A stretch of 64,000 nucleotides of DNA from Calvatia gigantea (taxonomy: Eukaryota; Basidiomycota; Agaricomycetes; Agaricales; Lycoperdaceae): positions 806,001 through 870,000 of the forward strand of contig JACAAK010000012.1 of assembly GCA_025093985.1 (NCBI GenBank), in the 5' to 3' direction. Shown here one piece after another: positions 33,775 through 45,654 of the stretch. Numbering within the stretch: the first letter of the stretch is position 1; every line of letters starts with the position of its first letter. Made by a program: the position numbers and the translations under genes. The notes beneath the pieces were generated by a model. That model worked only from the letters and a program-made list of their open reading frames with translations, was not told the DNA's origin and did no database searches.

Positions 33775-35821
33775 TTAGTTTCACTGTCTGGGTTGTTTGT
33801 TCAATGCTTTTTTGTATTTTCTGCCCCCCCTTTTATGGGTATCCTCCAGATGCCTTTTTAGGTAGTCTCTTATAGCGTCTTTCGCATTTTCCAAATTGGA
33901 CTCCACTGTCCACATATCTTCTTCATTGCTGTACCCCTTCCAGTGGACCAGGAATTGATAACCCCTTCCTTGTTTTCGTTGTCCATGGATCTCTTCCACT
34001 TCATACTCTTCTTCATTGTTGATGATCACTGGGTCGGGTGTTGATGGTTGTTTCTGACTCAGGAACTCTGCCTGGTGTGCTGGTGTCAGGAGCTGTTCAT
34101 TGAATACATCATGGATGGCCCATCTGTCTGGTAGTGTCAGCTGATATGCTGCTTCTCCTATCTTTTCCTTAATAAGGAAAGGTCCATACTGTTTTTGGCC
34201 TAGCTTCTTTGATGATTGATTGGTATGGATGTTGGTGTTCTCCAACCATACTTTATCTCTTATTTGATATGTGCTGGTGTGGGTTCTACTATGGTCATGT
34301 TGCTGTTTCATCTTTTCTTGGTATATTCGTAGTGCTGATGAGGCATTGTCTCAGGTGGTCTGTAATTGTTCTAGGAATGCTGTGGCAATGGGATTGTTTG
34401 TTGTCGGCTCGTTCTTGCCTTTCCATGGGTTCCTTCCATAGTTTAGGAAGAATGGTGTCTCCTGTGTTCCTCCATGTTGCTTGTCATTGTACTGGAATTC
34501 TGCGATGGGGAGCCATTCTGCCCAGTTGTCCTGGTCATAGTTGCAGTACAGGCAGATGTAGGTTTCCACTTCTCTGTTGATGCATTCGGTTTGTCCATCT
34601 GTTTGTGGATGGTATGCTGTTGATAGGTTTTATTCAATGCTGAGCCCCTTGAATAACTCCTTGGTGAATTCTGATGCGAATTGAGGTCCTCGGTCATTGA
34701 GTACTTTCCTCGGTAATCCATGTAGCTTCCATATTTCATCTTGATATATCTTTGTGATGTCTTTAGATGAGGCATCTGTGATTGTCACTGAGAGTCATAT
34801 CATTTTTGTGAAGTGGTCCACGATGACTAGTATTGCATCCTTTCCTTTAGACTCTGGCAGTGGTCTGATCATGTTGACACTGATTTCTTCCCAAGGTCCA
34901 TTTGGTATTGGGAGGGGGTGTAGTGGCAATTTGAGCAGCGTCATCCTTGATTTGTTTCTTTGGTAGGCTTGGCATCCTCAGATATATCTTTTTACATCTT
35001 TTCATATTGATGGCCACCAGTAGTCTCAGCTGATTAGTTCTGTCATTCTGTATTGTCCTGGATGTCCTGCATCTGGGGTGTCATGGTATTGTATTAGGAT
35101 TTCTTCTCGTAGTTTCTGGTTGGGCAGGACGTATGCACTATTCTGTTTGTAGATAACTCCACCATCTTCAGTGAGTTGGGATCCTTGCTTTTTTAGTTTA
35201 GTTAGGACTGTTGTTTCTCATTGGGTTCAGCTTCGAATTCATTCTAGGAAGTTTGGTTTGATGAACAATTCTGCTTGTAAGAGTACCATGCTGTCTGTGC
35301 CTTCTGTCTGTAGCCAGCTTTCTTGGATCATAGTGACTAGTTTATCTTCTTGTCCTTCTGGCATTTGGTGGATTTGGGATAGCAGGTCGGCTTTTGTGTT
35401 TGTCTTTCCAGGTACATGTCATAGCATGAAGTTGTAATCTTGTAGCTGCAGATACCACCATGCTTGTCGTCTGTTTAGCTTCTGTAGTTCTCAGTAATAC
35501 TTGAGATTTTCATGGTCAGTCCAGATCTCAAATCATTCTTTGGTGTCTAGAAGGTAGTGTCTCCATTTCTTCAGGGCATGGACAATGGCTAGCAACTCTT
35601 TGTCATATATTTCATAGTTCCGTTCTGCTGGTGACAGCGTTTGTGATGTGAAAGCAATTGGGTGCCATTTGTCTTCTTGTAGCTGTGAAAGTACCCCTCC
35701 TAATGTATAGTCCGATACGTCGACTTCTACTCTAAATTGGCCGTGTCTTTGTGGCAATGTCAGGACAGGTTCTTCAGTGATACATTTCTTGAGTTAGTTG
35801 AACAAGTCTTGGTGCTCTTGT
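33775..35821 (-). pseudogene. Family-B pol of element C: RNase H, integrase, chromodomain
   Basis: RNase H at 35757-35533 (DVSDYTLGGVLSQLQ). The integrase core runs from about 34930, with the NDRGPQF motif at 34690 (Arg codon CGA intact). The integrase C-part and chromodomain form an open 176-codon stretch (34311-33781; HWKGYSNEEDMWTVES). Several TGA stops. CpG is strongly reduced compared with element B. Confidence 0.85.
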
Positions 35822-36129
35822 TGTTATGAGTTTCCACCGATCATAACGCGTTCCGTGCCATTCTACATTCCTAACTATCTGCATACCTGTTTCAGTTATT
35901 CTAGTCCAGCATTCTCCGAAGATGTGACTCGTACCAACTACCACACCTTGACCGGACGTTTCATGTAGTTACTCCATCCGTTCAACCGAATAGCCTTAGA
36001 TATATTTAAGCGTACATACACCCTGCTGTATTCGGTATGCTTAACCATCTTCTGTTTTCTCTCCCTTACTCGCCCTCAAGACTTAGCCAGAGCTGCAACC
36101 TGAGGTCTAAACCGACTAAGGTCGTAACA
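35822..36129 (+). repeat. 5' LTR of element B (308 bp)
   Basis: TGTTATG to CGTAACA. TATA-like ATATATTTAAG near 36000. The presumed transcript start lies about 33 nt downstream, at ATGCTTAACCA (36037-36047), the segment complementary to the PBS. It differs from the 3' LTR at 10 positions, all transitions. Confidence 0.95.
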
Positions 36130-36131
36130 TT

Positions 36132-36139
36132 TGGTTAAG
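36132..36139 (+). promoter_or_regulatory. Family-B self-priming primer-binding site
   Basis: TGGTTAAG, two bases after the LTR. It is the exact complement of CTTAACCA in the LTR. In elements D (45642-45652) and E (49715-49725) the match is 11 of 11 nt (TGGTTAAGCAT with ATGCTTAACCA). Known for Tf1/sushi elements; assignment here is by sequence only. Confidence 0.72.
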
Positions 36140-36210
36140 TGTCACCACCTCACCTTGCAAGAAATAGAGTTGGAAAAGACTCGAACCACGACGAACCTAG
36201 GAGCCAGTAT

Positions 36211-37353
36211 ATGAGCTCGAACCCCGACGAATACAGAGAACCCCAGCTCGAAGTCACAGACAATGAGCTCGAAACAGACAGCGAAACCGACTCATCAGAC
36301 GAAGAAGCAGAGAACCCCGAAGTACCTGCAACGGTTGTAACAAACAACGAACCTGGAGACATCACACAAGGAGTAAACCCGACAGGAGTAGAAGCAGTTA
36401 TATCAGAACTCTTCAATGAACTCGACATAGCAGAAGAACAGTTAGAACAACCGGAGAACCAAGACACCGAAACAGAATCAGAATCGGGAAATTCAGAAAT
36501 GACGGACAATATTGCGCCCACCACAACACCCAGCACAAAGGGACTCGTACCCGACCCAGGGTTCTTCGATGGAACTCGAACTAAATTTGATGACTGGTGG
36601 AGAGCCATGACACTCTTCATGAAATTCAACAAAGTTGCCACAGCAGATGACAAAGCCATAGCAGTCTTAGCCAGACTGAGGGGAGGAACAGCAGGAGCAT
36701 ATGCAGCAATGAAAGCACCACAAATTCTGGAAGGAGAAGACTCCGTGGACTGGAAAGTCTTCGCCGAAGAATTCAAACGAACCTTTTCGGACAATGCCAT
36801 GAACGCAAAAGCAGAATGGCAAATCGAAAAATTCAAACAGGGAAACAGAAATATGGCCAACTACCTCATTGAATTCGAAGTACTCAAAAACAAAGCAAAA
36901 ACCAACAACCGACATGCTATGTTCTTACTACGAAAAAATGCCTGACAAGATATTATCCACACTATCACAGGCTACCCTCCAGCCGCTCGACCTAACACAT
37001 ACCCAGAATGGAAGGAAGCCATATTAGCAGTCGGACAGGGATATGAAGCATCGGAGTACAGAGGAGATAAGAAGACCAACTTGGGAACCACTTATGGAGG
37101 AATGGGAGAACCCATGGAGATAGGAAGCAGGCGACATGTGTTCAATGCAAAAGGGGAACCCAAGTGCTATAACTGCGGAATATTTGGACACATGTCCAAG
37201 GACTGCAAGAAGCCCAAAGGATTAACATGTTACAACTGTGGCAAAATTGGATACATAGCCAAAGCATGTACCGCACCAAAGAAAGTACAGATCCGAGCGA
37301 TAGATGAAGCCAAACCAGAGGAACACCAGGATTTTTCTGAAGGCTCCGAGTAG
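36211..37353 (+). pseudogene. Element B Gag with two CCHC knuckles, one TGA
   Basis: ATG at 36211 (MSSNPDEYREP), stop TAG at 37351-37353; 380 residues. Acidic N-terminus, capsid-like helical part (about residues 105-260; FDDWWRAMTLFM), then two knuckles at 37165-37206 ([14 protein letters not shown]) and 37228-37269. In the second the His is Tyr (GYIAKAC); other copies keep His. TGA at 36943-36945 stands in RKNARQD, where element D has CGA (44859-44861). The capsid would form the particle and the knuckles bind RNA. Confidence 0.88.
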
Positions 37354-40300
37354 GCACTGCCTCGAGAGTCAAGAAGCTTGTATCTAGGATATCAGAAGAA
37401 TATTACATGATTCCTCAGAAACGAAAGCGCGAACTAAACCTAAAAGGAAAAATCCAAACCCCGACAAAAAGAATAACAGTGAACACTATAGTCGACTCAG
37501 GATGCACCACCAGTAGCATCAGCAAAAAACTGGTAGACGAAGAAAAAATCCCCACAAAGAAATTAAAACGAGAAATCATGGTACTTAACACGGACGGCAC
37601 AACAAATCAAGGAGGAAAGGTCACAGAAACGGCAACTATACAAGTAGAAATCGGAAGACACAGAGAGACAATCGAAGTATCGGTCATACAGCTCCAAGAT
37701 AGAGCAGAAATATTTTTAGGGCACGACTGGCTCACCAAACACAATCCGGAAGTAAACTGGTGAACGGGCGAAATAAAGTTCAATCGATGCCCAAAGGATT
37801 GCAAATTCCCACACCAGAACATCCAGGTAACAGACAAGATCTGAAGCATGGCCACCACTGAGGACATATGGGAAGAAGAAGAAGAACCCGACCCCACCGA
37901 GCCATCAGACCTACCAGACTATGTCCGACCATTCACCCATCTATTCAACAAAACCACATTCGACAAACTACCCGAACGAACGGAATGGGACCATGAGATA
38001 ATCCTAACAGAAGACGCACCCAAAGAAATCAACACAGGAACTTACAACATGACGATCAAGGAGCAAGACGAACTCAAAGCATTTGTTAAAGAAAACCTCG
38101 AGTCAGGACGAATACGACCATTGAAGTCACTATATGCCGCACCCACCTTTTTCATCCCAAAAAAGGATGGCTCAAAACGTCTCATTCAAGACTACCGACG
38201 ATTAAATAACGTAGTCGTTAAGGACAAAACACCGCTGCCTCGAATCGGAGAAGTCATTGACAAATTAGGGAAAGCCAAATACTTCAACAAACTAGACATC
38301 ATTTGGGGCTACAACAATGTCCGCATCAAAGAAGGAGATGAGTGGAAGGCAGCCTTCCTAACCAATGAAGGACTATTCGAACCCACAGTAATGTTCTTCG
38401 GCCTCAGCAATTCACCGGGAACATTCTCAAGAATGATGGCAAGCATCTTCCGAGACCTGTTATGTGATGGAGATATAGTAAACTACATGGATGACTTCGC
38501 AATTCTGGGCGACACCAAAGAACAACTGTGAGAATGGACGACCCGATTCCTAGAAAGAGCGGCCAAACACAACCTATGTTTCAAACAATCCAAATGCATC
38601 TTCGACGCAGAAGAAATGCCAATGCTAGGAGTAACAGTAGGACACGGGCGTATTGAAATGGAGGCCGAAAAGATAAAATCGGTATGAGAATGGCCCCAAC
38701 CGCACAACAAGAAAGGAATAGAAAGATTCCTCGGCTTCACCAACTACTACCGCCGGTTTATAAAGAACTTCAGCAAGATAGCGGCCCCATTAAACAAACT
38801 AAAAGGATCAGAGGAGTGGGAATGGGGAGAAGAACAACAATCCGCATTCGACGAACTAAAACAACGAATCACAGAAGAACCCACCCTAACACTGCCCCAA
38901 AGAGAAGGACAATTCCAGGTAGAAGTCGACGCATCAAACTACGCATTAGGGGGAGTACTCTCACAAGAACAAAATTCGAAATGGCACCCAATCGCATTCA
39001 CGTCCCATACACTGTCACCGGCGGAATGAAATTATGAAATCTACGACAAAGAACTACTGGCCATCATGCACGCACTAAAGGAATGGCGACACTACCTACT
39101 AGATGCAGAAGAAAAATTCGAAATCTGGACCAACCACGAGAACCTGAAATACTATAGGGAACCCCAAAAACTAAACAGCCGACAAGCAAGATGGTACCTA
39201 CGGCTACAAGATTACGATTTCATATTGTGCCACATACCAGGAAAAACGAATACAAAAGCGGACCTCCTCTCCAGAATCTACCAGGAACCAGACCAAGAAG
39301 AAGAAAAACTAGTCACCATGATCCGAGATGCCTGGTGGATGGGCAAAAAGGACGATGAACCAGGGGAAGAAACCATCCTACTCCGTGCTGAACTATTTAT
39401 GGAACCGACCTTCAAAGAATGAATCAAGGTGAACAAAAGAAGAGAAACGGCCATTACCAAAAAAATACGCGACCAAGACCCTGACATCACCAAACACAAT
39501 GGAATAATCTACAAAAGTACCAGCATGTATGTACCACCCGAACCGGCACTCAGAGAGGAAATACTACACCAATACCACAATGCTCCCGACGCAGGACACC
39601 CAGGACAATACTGAATGATCAAGTTGGTGACCAGAGATTACTGGTGGCCGGCAATCCAAACGGACATTCAGAAGTACATCAGAGGTTGCCAGAGTTGCCA
39701 ACGAAATAAACCATGCAAGACACCTCTGAAGACGCCTCTACACCTGCTCCCCATCCCCAACGGTCCATGGGAAGAAGTGAGCATCGACCTTATCGGGCCG
39801 CTGCCTGAATCAGAGGGAAAGGACGCCATCCTAGTAATTGTCGATCGATTCTCAAAAATGATACGACTCATAGCGACAAGGACAGATGTTTCCTCAAAAG
39901 AACTAGCACAGCACTACCGGGACGAAATATGGAAGCTACACGGAATGCCGAGGAAAGTCCTTAGTGACTGAGGACCACAGTTTGCATCCGAATTCACCGG
40001 TGAACTATTCAAAGGACTAGGGATAGAACGAAACCTGTCAATGGCCTACCACCCACAAACCGACGGACAAACAGAGAGGATCAACAGAGAGGTCGAAACA
40101 TACTTGAGGATATACTGCAACTACGACCAAAACGACTGGACAAAATGGCTACCCATGGCCGAATTCCAATACAACGACAAGAAACACAGCGGTACATAGG
40201 CGACACCATTCTACCTGAACTATGGCAGACACCCCTGGAAAGGAAAGGAAAACGGAATGACGAACAACCCTAGTAGTACGGAGTTCCTAAGATAGCTCCA

Positions 40301-40889
40301 AAACACAAGAAATAACACTGCTTCCGCACTACGATCATATCAAGAAAAGATGAAACAGACACATGATAACAGCAAAATAAACACGAGGACATACCAGATC
40401 AACGATGAAGTATGGTTAGAAAACACCAACATCCATACCAATCAGCCATCAAAGAAGCTAGGCCAGAAAAGGTATGGACCTTTCCAAATTAAGGAAAAAA
40501 TAGGAGAAGCGGCATATTGACTAGCGATACCAGAAGAATGGGCCATCCACGATGTATTCAACGAACAGCTGTTAACCCCAACACAGAAAGCATCATTCCA
40601 CATCCAGAAAGAAGCACCAGCGCCCGAGCCAATGATCATCAACAATGAAGAGGAGTACGAAGTAGAAGAAGTCTGAGGGAAACGACGAAAAGGAAGGGGA
40701 TATCAATTCCTCATACACTGGAAAGGATACAGCAATGAAGAAGATACGTGGACAGCAGAGTCACATTTGCAAAACGCCCGAGATGCAATAGCAGAGTACC
40801 ACAAAAGGCATCTGGAGGATACCTATAAAAAGGGGAGCAAGAAATCCAGAAAGCCATCAGCCAAGTCAACCCCCAGACAGAAATACTAG
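37341..40889 (+). pseudogene. Element B pol: protease, RT, RNase H, integrase, chromodomain; twelve nonsense codons
   Basis: The frame is -1 relative to gag, open from 37341 to TAG 40887-40889 with no frameshift. Protease DSG 37494-37502; RT with YMDD 38484-38495; RNase H about 38870-39260; integrase HHCC (near 39570-39710, CQSCQRNK), core 39770-40100; chromodomain about 40650-40800. Stops: TGA at 37761, 37842, 38529, 38685, 39027, 39420, 39612, 39969, 40518, 40674 and TAG at 40197, 40293. At 39969 element C has CGA (34690-34692). Confidence 0.93.
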
Positions 40890-40895
40890 CCAAAC

Positions 40896-41882
40896 ATGTC
40901 CTCCCAAGCCAACCGCATCTCTATCAACTCCCTCGTCCACCCTAACCTGACCACAATCTCCTCAGTCCCCCTCCCAAAACCAGGCAACAGCCACACGCCC
41001 GCACCCCAAGGTATCCGCTATAACCTCGCAACCACCCCATCCCCTGCACAAGGACTCCTCGAGGCTCTCCTCAAAGATGTCAACAAAGCCACAAACGATG
41101 AAGTGGAAACAATCACAGCCCAAAACAAATGACTCGCAGTAAACCGTCACATCACCCTCGCCACCACTTGCATCACCTTCGCAGACATGTATGCTGGGTT
41201 CGCCAACGCATCATCCTCCACAAGCCAACATATCCCTGCCATCTTCCGCGCATTAGAATTATCCACCCTTACACCCAGTGAACAGAACCGGGTTCACAGT
41301 CTTCAGAGTCATGTTGACCTTGCTCTAGAGGTATTCAACCACCTCGATATCACCGACATCTTCTTAGAACTTGCAGACGTTGCTATGAACTTACTAGGAC
41401 GTGACAAAACCACAGAAGATCCAGACATCGACCAACTCGTTACACGCATCGGAATCACTCTCGCCGACCTACACACCACTATCCGTTCTCCACCAACCAA
41501 ACGAGCAGACACGCCCATGGATGAAGAAACCACCGTCTCAATGAAGGAGGAAGTCAACGCACTCCGACGATTCATAAAGACCATCACCCCACCACAGATC
41601 GTATTGGTTTTTCTCCCACCAACAAGATTCCGCACTGTACTACCAGGCCAAGAAAAGGACCAACATTATTGGAAAGCGATAGTCAAGAGTTACTGGGACA
41701 ACTCAACTGTCACCGAGTTCCCCTTCAATGGAGTCCCAGTCCCTATCTGTCAAGATGGCCGCAGCCACTTGCCCGTCTTCTTCGCATGCTCCAACGAAGG
41801 AAAGTACCTCATCGGAGCCACCAAGAAAGCCCTCGCCACAGCCATAGTCAATGGAGAGTTCGACGAACTTCCTGAGGCATGA
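40896..41882 (+). pseudogene. Element B ORF3 (env position), 328 codons, one TGA; unknown function
   Basis: ATG six bases after the pol stop, same frame. One internal TGA (41130-41132), otherwise open to TGA 41880-41882, 18 bp before the LTR. Soluble, no signal peptide or membrane segment, no knuckle. N-terminal third Ser/Pro-rich; middle helical (HLDITDIFLELADVAMNLLG); C-terminal half with a conserved Trp/Tyr core (YWKAIVKSYWDNSTVTEFPF, then PVFFACSNEGKYLIGA). Conserved in elements C, G and in part F. I do not recognise the family. Confidence 0.75.
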
Positions 41883-41900
41883 AGTCTAATCAGAGGGTAT

Positions 41901-42208
41901 TGTTATGAGTTTCCACCGATCATAACGCGTTCTGTGCCATTCTACATTCCTAACTATCTGCATACCTGTTTCAGTTATTCTAGTCCAGCGTTCTCCGAAG
42001 ATGTGACTCGTACCAACTACTACGCCTTGACTGGACGTTTCATGTAGTTACTCCATCCGTTCAACTGGATAGCCTTAGATATATTTAAGCGTACATACAC
42101 CCTGCTGTATTCAGTATGCTTAACCATCTTCTGTTTTCTCTCCCTTACTCACCCTCAAGACTTAGCCAGAGCTGCAACCTGAGGTCTAAACTGACTAAGG
42201 TCGTAACA
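41901..42208 (+). repeat. 3' LTR of element B (308 bp)
   Basis: TGTTATG to CGTAACA, followed by target duplication CTTGT. Seven of its differences from the 5' LTR are CpG in one copy and TpG or CpA in the other within clear CG contexts; an eighth is CA versus CG at 35920. Confidence 0.95.
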
Positions 42209-42262
42209 CTTGTGTCCATTCCCATGTGGTCACTCCTTTGAGTTTGTTTAAAGGCCCTGCAA
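42209..42262 (-). pseudogene. Element C continuation (RNase H/RT boundary)
   Basis: Translates on the minus strand to AGPLNKLKGVTTWEWTQE, which joins in frame to EHQDLFNQL at 35821 once element B is removed. It ends near 42262. About 16 bp that resemble an LTR end (CTAAGGCCATAACA) follow before element D begins. Confidence 0.8.
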
Positions 42263-42283
42263 CTAAGGCCATAACAGTAGTGG

Positions 42284-44480
42284 TCCAATCATGTCAATGC
42301 TGATTTCTTCCCAAGGCCCATTTGGTATTGGGAGGGGGTGTAGTGGCAACTTGAGCGGTGTCGTTCTTGATTTGTTCCTTTGGCAGGCTTGGCATCCTCA
42401 AATATATCTTTTTACATCCTTTTGTATTGATGGCCACCAGTAGTCTCAGCTGTGTTGTCCTGGGTGTCCTGCATCTGGGGTCTTGTGGTACTGTATTAGG
42501 ATTTCTTCTCATAGTTTCTGATCGGGTAGGATGTATACACTATTCTGTTTGTAGATAACCCTGTCGTCTTTGGTGAGCTGGGATCCTTGCTTCTTTAGCT
42601 CAGTTAGGACTGTGGTTTCTCATTGGGTTCGGCTTCGGATTTGTTCTAGGAGGTTTGGTTTGATGAATAATTCTGCTTGTAGGAGTACCATGTTGTCTGT
42701 GCTTTCTGTCTGTAGCTAGCTTTCTCAGATCATAGTGACTAGTTTATCTTCCTGTCCTTCTGGCACTTGGTGGATTCAGGACAGCAGGTTGGCTTTTGTG
42801 TTTGTTTTTCTGGGTACATGTTGTAGTGTGAAGTCATAGTCTTGTAATCGCAGCTACTACCGTGCTTGTCATCTGTTTAACTTCTGTGGTTCTTGGTAAT
42901 ACTTGAGGTTCTCATGGTCAGTCCAGATTTCGAACCTTTCTTCTGTGTCTAGAAGGTAGTGTCTCCACTCCTTCAGGGCATGGACGATAGCCAACAACTC
43001 TTTGTTGTATATTTCGTAGTTGCAATTGTACTGAAGCTTTTGATGAAACACCAATAGTAGTTTGCAAAACCCAGGAACCTTTCTACCCCTTTGGTGTTCT
43101 TGGGTTCAGGCCACTCCTGTACCGATTTTACTTTATCCTTTTCCATTTCGATTTGTCCATGTCCTACCCGAACTCCTAGCATTGGGATTTCTTCTACATC
43201 AAAGATACACTTGGTTCACTTGAAGCATAAATTGTACTGGGCTGCTCGTTCCAGAAATTGTATTGTTCATTCTTTTAGTTGCTCTTTAGTGTCTTCCAGG
43301 ATGGCAAAGTCGTCCATATAGTTTACGATATCTCCATTTTGTAAGAGGTCATGGAAAATGCTTGTCATCATTCTGGAGAACATTCCTGGTGAGTTGCTTA
43401 GGCCAAAATACATGACTGTTGGTTCAAAGAGTCCTTCATTGGTGAGGAAGGTGGCTTTCCATTTGTCTCCTTCTTTGATCCTGATGTTGTTGTATCCCCA
43501 GATGATGTCCAACTTATTGAAGTATTTTGCTTTTCCAAGCTTGTCAATTACTTCACCAATTCTTGGTAATGGTGTTTTGTCTTTGATTACCATGTTGTTT
43601 AGTCATCTGTAGTCTTGGATTAGCCTTTTGGATCCGTCTTTCTTTGGGATAAAGAATGTTGGTGCTGCATATGGGGATTTTGATGGTCGTATTTGTCCCA
43701 ATTCTAGGTTTTCCTTGATGAATGACTTGAGCTCATCCTGTTCTTTGACTGTCATGTTGTATGTTCCTGCACTTATTTCTTTTGGGGCATCTTTAGTTAG
43801 GACTATCTCATGGTCCCATTTGGTTTGTTCTGGGAGCTTGTCAAATATCGTTTTGTTGAATAAGTGTGTGAATGGTTGTATGTAGTCTGGTAGGTCTTCC
43901 AGTTTGGTCGGGTCTGGTTTGTCTTCTTTCTTCCATAGGTCTTCCATAGTGGCTATACTTCATATTTTTTCAGTGATAGGAATGTTCTGATGGGGGAATT
44001 GGCAGTCTGGTGGGCATCGGGTGAACTTGATTTCTCCGTTGTTCCAATCTACCTCTGGGTTATGTTTGACTAGCTAGTCATGTCCTAGGAAGACTTCTGC
44101 TCTGTCTTGTAGTTGTACAACTGAGGCCTCGATTTGTTCTTTATGTCCCTGGATGTTGATGTTGATCATGGTGGTCTCTGTTACTCTTCCACCTTGGTTA
44201 GGTGTTCCATCTGTGTTTAGTACCAAAATTTGTTGTTCCAATTTCTGGGTAGGGAGTCTTTCTTCATTTACTAGTTTTTTGCTGATGCTGCTGGTTGTGC
44301 ACCCTGAGTCTACGATGGTGTTGACTATTATCTCTTTCCCTGCCATTTGTATTTTCCCTTTTAGATTTAGTTCGCACTTTCTTCTCTGAGGAATTGTGTA
44401 GAATTTGTCTGATATCCTAGATACAAGCTTTTTGACTCTTGAGGTAGCACCTACTTGGAGTCTTTGGAAAAATCCTTCCC
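42284..44480 (-). pseudogene. Family-B pol of element D: protease, RT, RNase H, integrase N-part
   Basis: Protease VDSGCTTSS near 44300; RT 43947-43270 with YMDD intact (GACGAC at 43309-43314); RNase H near 43050-42870 with a sizeable loss between RT end and RNase H; the integrase zinc region is at about 42500-42330. TGA at 43603-43605 in DYRRLNN, where element B has CGA (38199-38201). Truncated in the integrase. Confidence 0.85.
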
Positions 44481-45573
44481 TTCTTTGTCGGTGACTTCTT
44501 CTATTCCTCAGACTTGGATCTTTTTGGGTGCGGTACAGGCTTTGGCTATGTGCCTCTTTTTACTGCAGTTGTAACATATTAACCCCTTGGGCTTTTTGCA
44601 ATCTTTGGCGATGTGACCAAAAATGCCACAATTGTAGCATTTTGGCTCTCCTTTGTCATTGAAGATGTGACGCCTACTTCCTATCTCCATGGGTTCACCC
44701 ATTCCTCCATAGGTGGTACCAGTATTTGTTTTTCTGTCTCCTCAGTATTTGGATGCTTCATATCCTTGTCCGATGGAAAGTATGGCTTCTTTCCATTCTG
44801 CATATATGTCCAGTCTGGCTGAAGGTGGATAGCTGGTGATTGTATGTATGATATCCTGTCGGGCATTCTTCCTAAGTAGGAACATGGTGTGCTTGCTATT
44901 GGTCTTGGCTTTGCTTTTCAATACCTTGAATTCGATCAGGTAGTTGGCGGTGTTTCGGCTTCCTTGTTTGAATTTTTCAATCTGCCATTCCACTTTGCTG
45001 TTTGAGGCATCATCTGAGAAGGTCCTTCTAAATTCCTCGGAGAAAACCTTCTAGTCTACTGAGTCTTCGGATTCCAGGATGGCTGGTGCTCTCATAGCTG
45101 CATATGCTCCTGCAGTTCCCCCTCGCAGTCTGGCTAGGACTGCTATAGCTTTGTCGTCTGCTGAGACTATCTTGTTGAACTTCATGAAGAGGGTCATTGC
45201 TCTCCACCAGTCATCAAACTTAGTGCAGGTGCCATTGAAAAATCCCAGGTCCGGCACTAGGCCTTTTCCACTAGGCATTGTAGTGGGTACTATTGTATTG
45301 TCAGTCATGTCAGAGCCGGTCTCTGATTCTGTTTCGTCTGAGCTTGATTCATCTGATTTCTCCTGATGGATTAGTTCTTCCTCTACTAGGTCGAGTTCAT
45401 TTAGAAGTTCTGATAATACTTCTTCTGCTGGGATTACTCCGGGTTCATTGTGTGTTTCTTCAGTTGGTTCTTTAGGTACTTCGGGGTTCCCTGTTTCTTC
45501 TTCATCTAATGTTTCGGACTTGCCATCAGTGACTTTGAGATTCAGTTCTCTGTATTTGTCTGGGTTCGAGCTT
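44480..45573 (-). pseudogene. Family-B Gag of element D, start codon lost
   Basis: The usual start (MSSN) reads ATA AGC at about 45573 instead of ATG AGC. Capsid part at 45308-44742; knuckles near 44640 ([14 protein letters not shown]) and 44580 (CYNCSKKRHIAKAC). A TAG lies near 45051. Confidence 0.8.
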
Positions 45574-45654
45574 ATATACTAGCTCCTGGGTTACTCCTGT
45601 TCAGGCCTGTTTCAGCCTACTCCTTGCAAGGTGAGGCGGGGATGCTTAACCAAA

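Larger units (their letters stand above)
32456..35821 (-). mobile_element. Family-B element C, 3' part (5' continuation at 42209)
   Basis: Reads right to left: RNase H, integrase, chromodomain, ORF3, 3' LTR. It was cut in RNase H by insertion of element B. The reading continues after B at 42209, where the same RNase H/RT boundary resumes (AGPLNKLKG, then EHQDLFNQL on the other side). It is itself inserted in the gag of element H. Confidence 0.9.
35822..42208 (+). mobile_element. Complete family-B Ty3 chromovirus (6387 bp), target duplication CTTGT
   Basis: Two 308-bp LTRs, self-priming PBS, gag, pol in the -1 frame, chromodomain, and ORF3. The flanks are CTTGT at 35817-35821 and CTTGT at 42209-42213. 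Removing the element and one duplication restores the RNase H frame of element C. It is the youngest-looking family-B copy (CpG-rich), but its gag, pol and ORF3 all carry nonsense codons, so it is not autonomous. Confidence 0.96.

Noticed and set aside
1515..41882. TGA read as Arg (recoding) in the retroelements
   Set aside because: The host gene CAC2 uses TGA as its stop (63404-63406), natural ORF3 stops are also TGA, and sister copies show CGA at the same sites. Mutation explains the pattern.
40896..41882. ORF3 as an envelope gene of an errantivirus-like element
   Set aside because: No signal peptide, membrane anchor, cleavage site or glycosylation pattern is visible.
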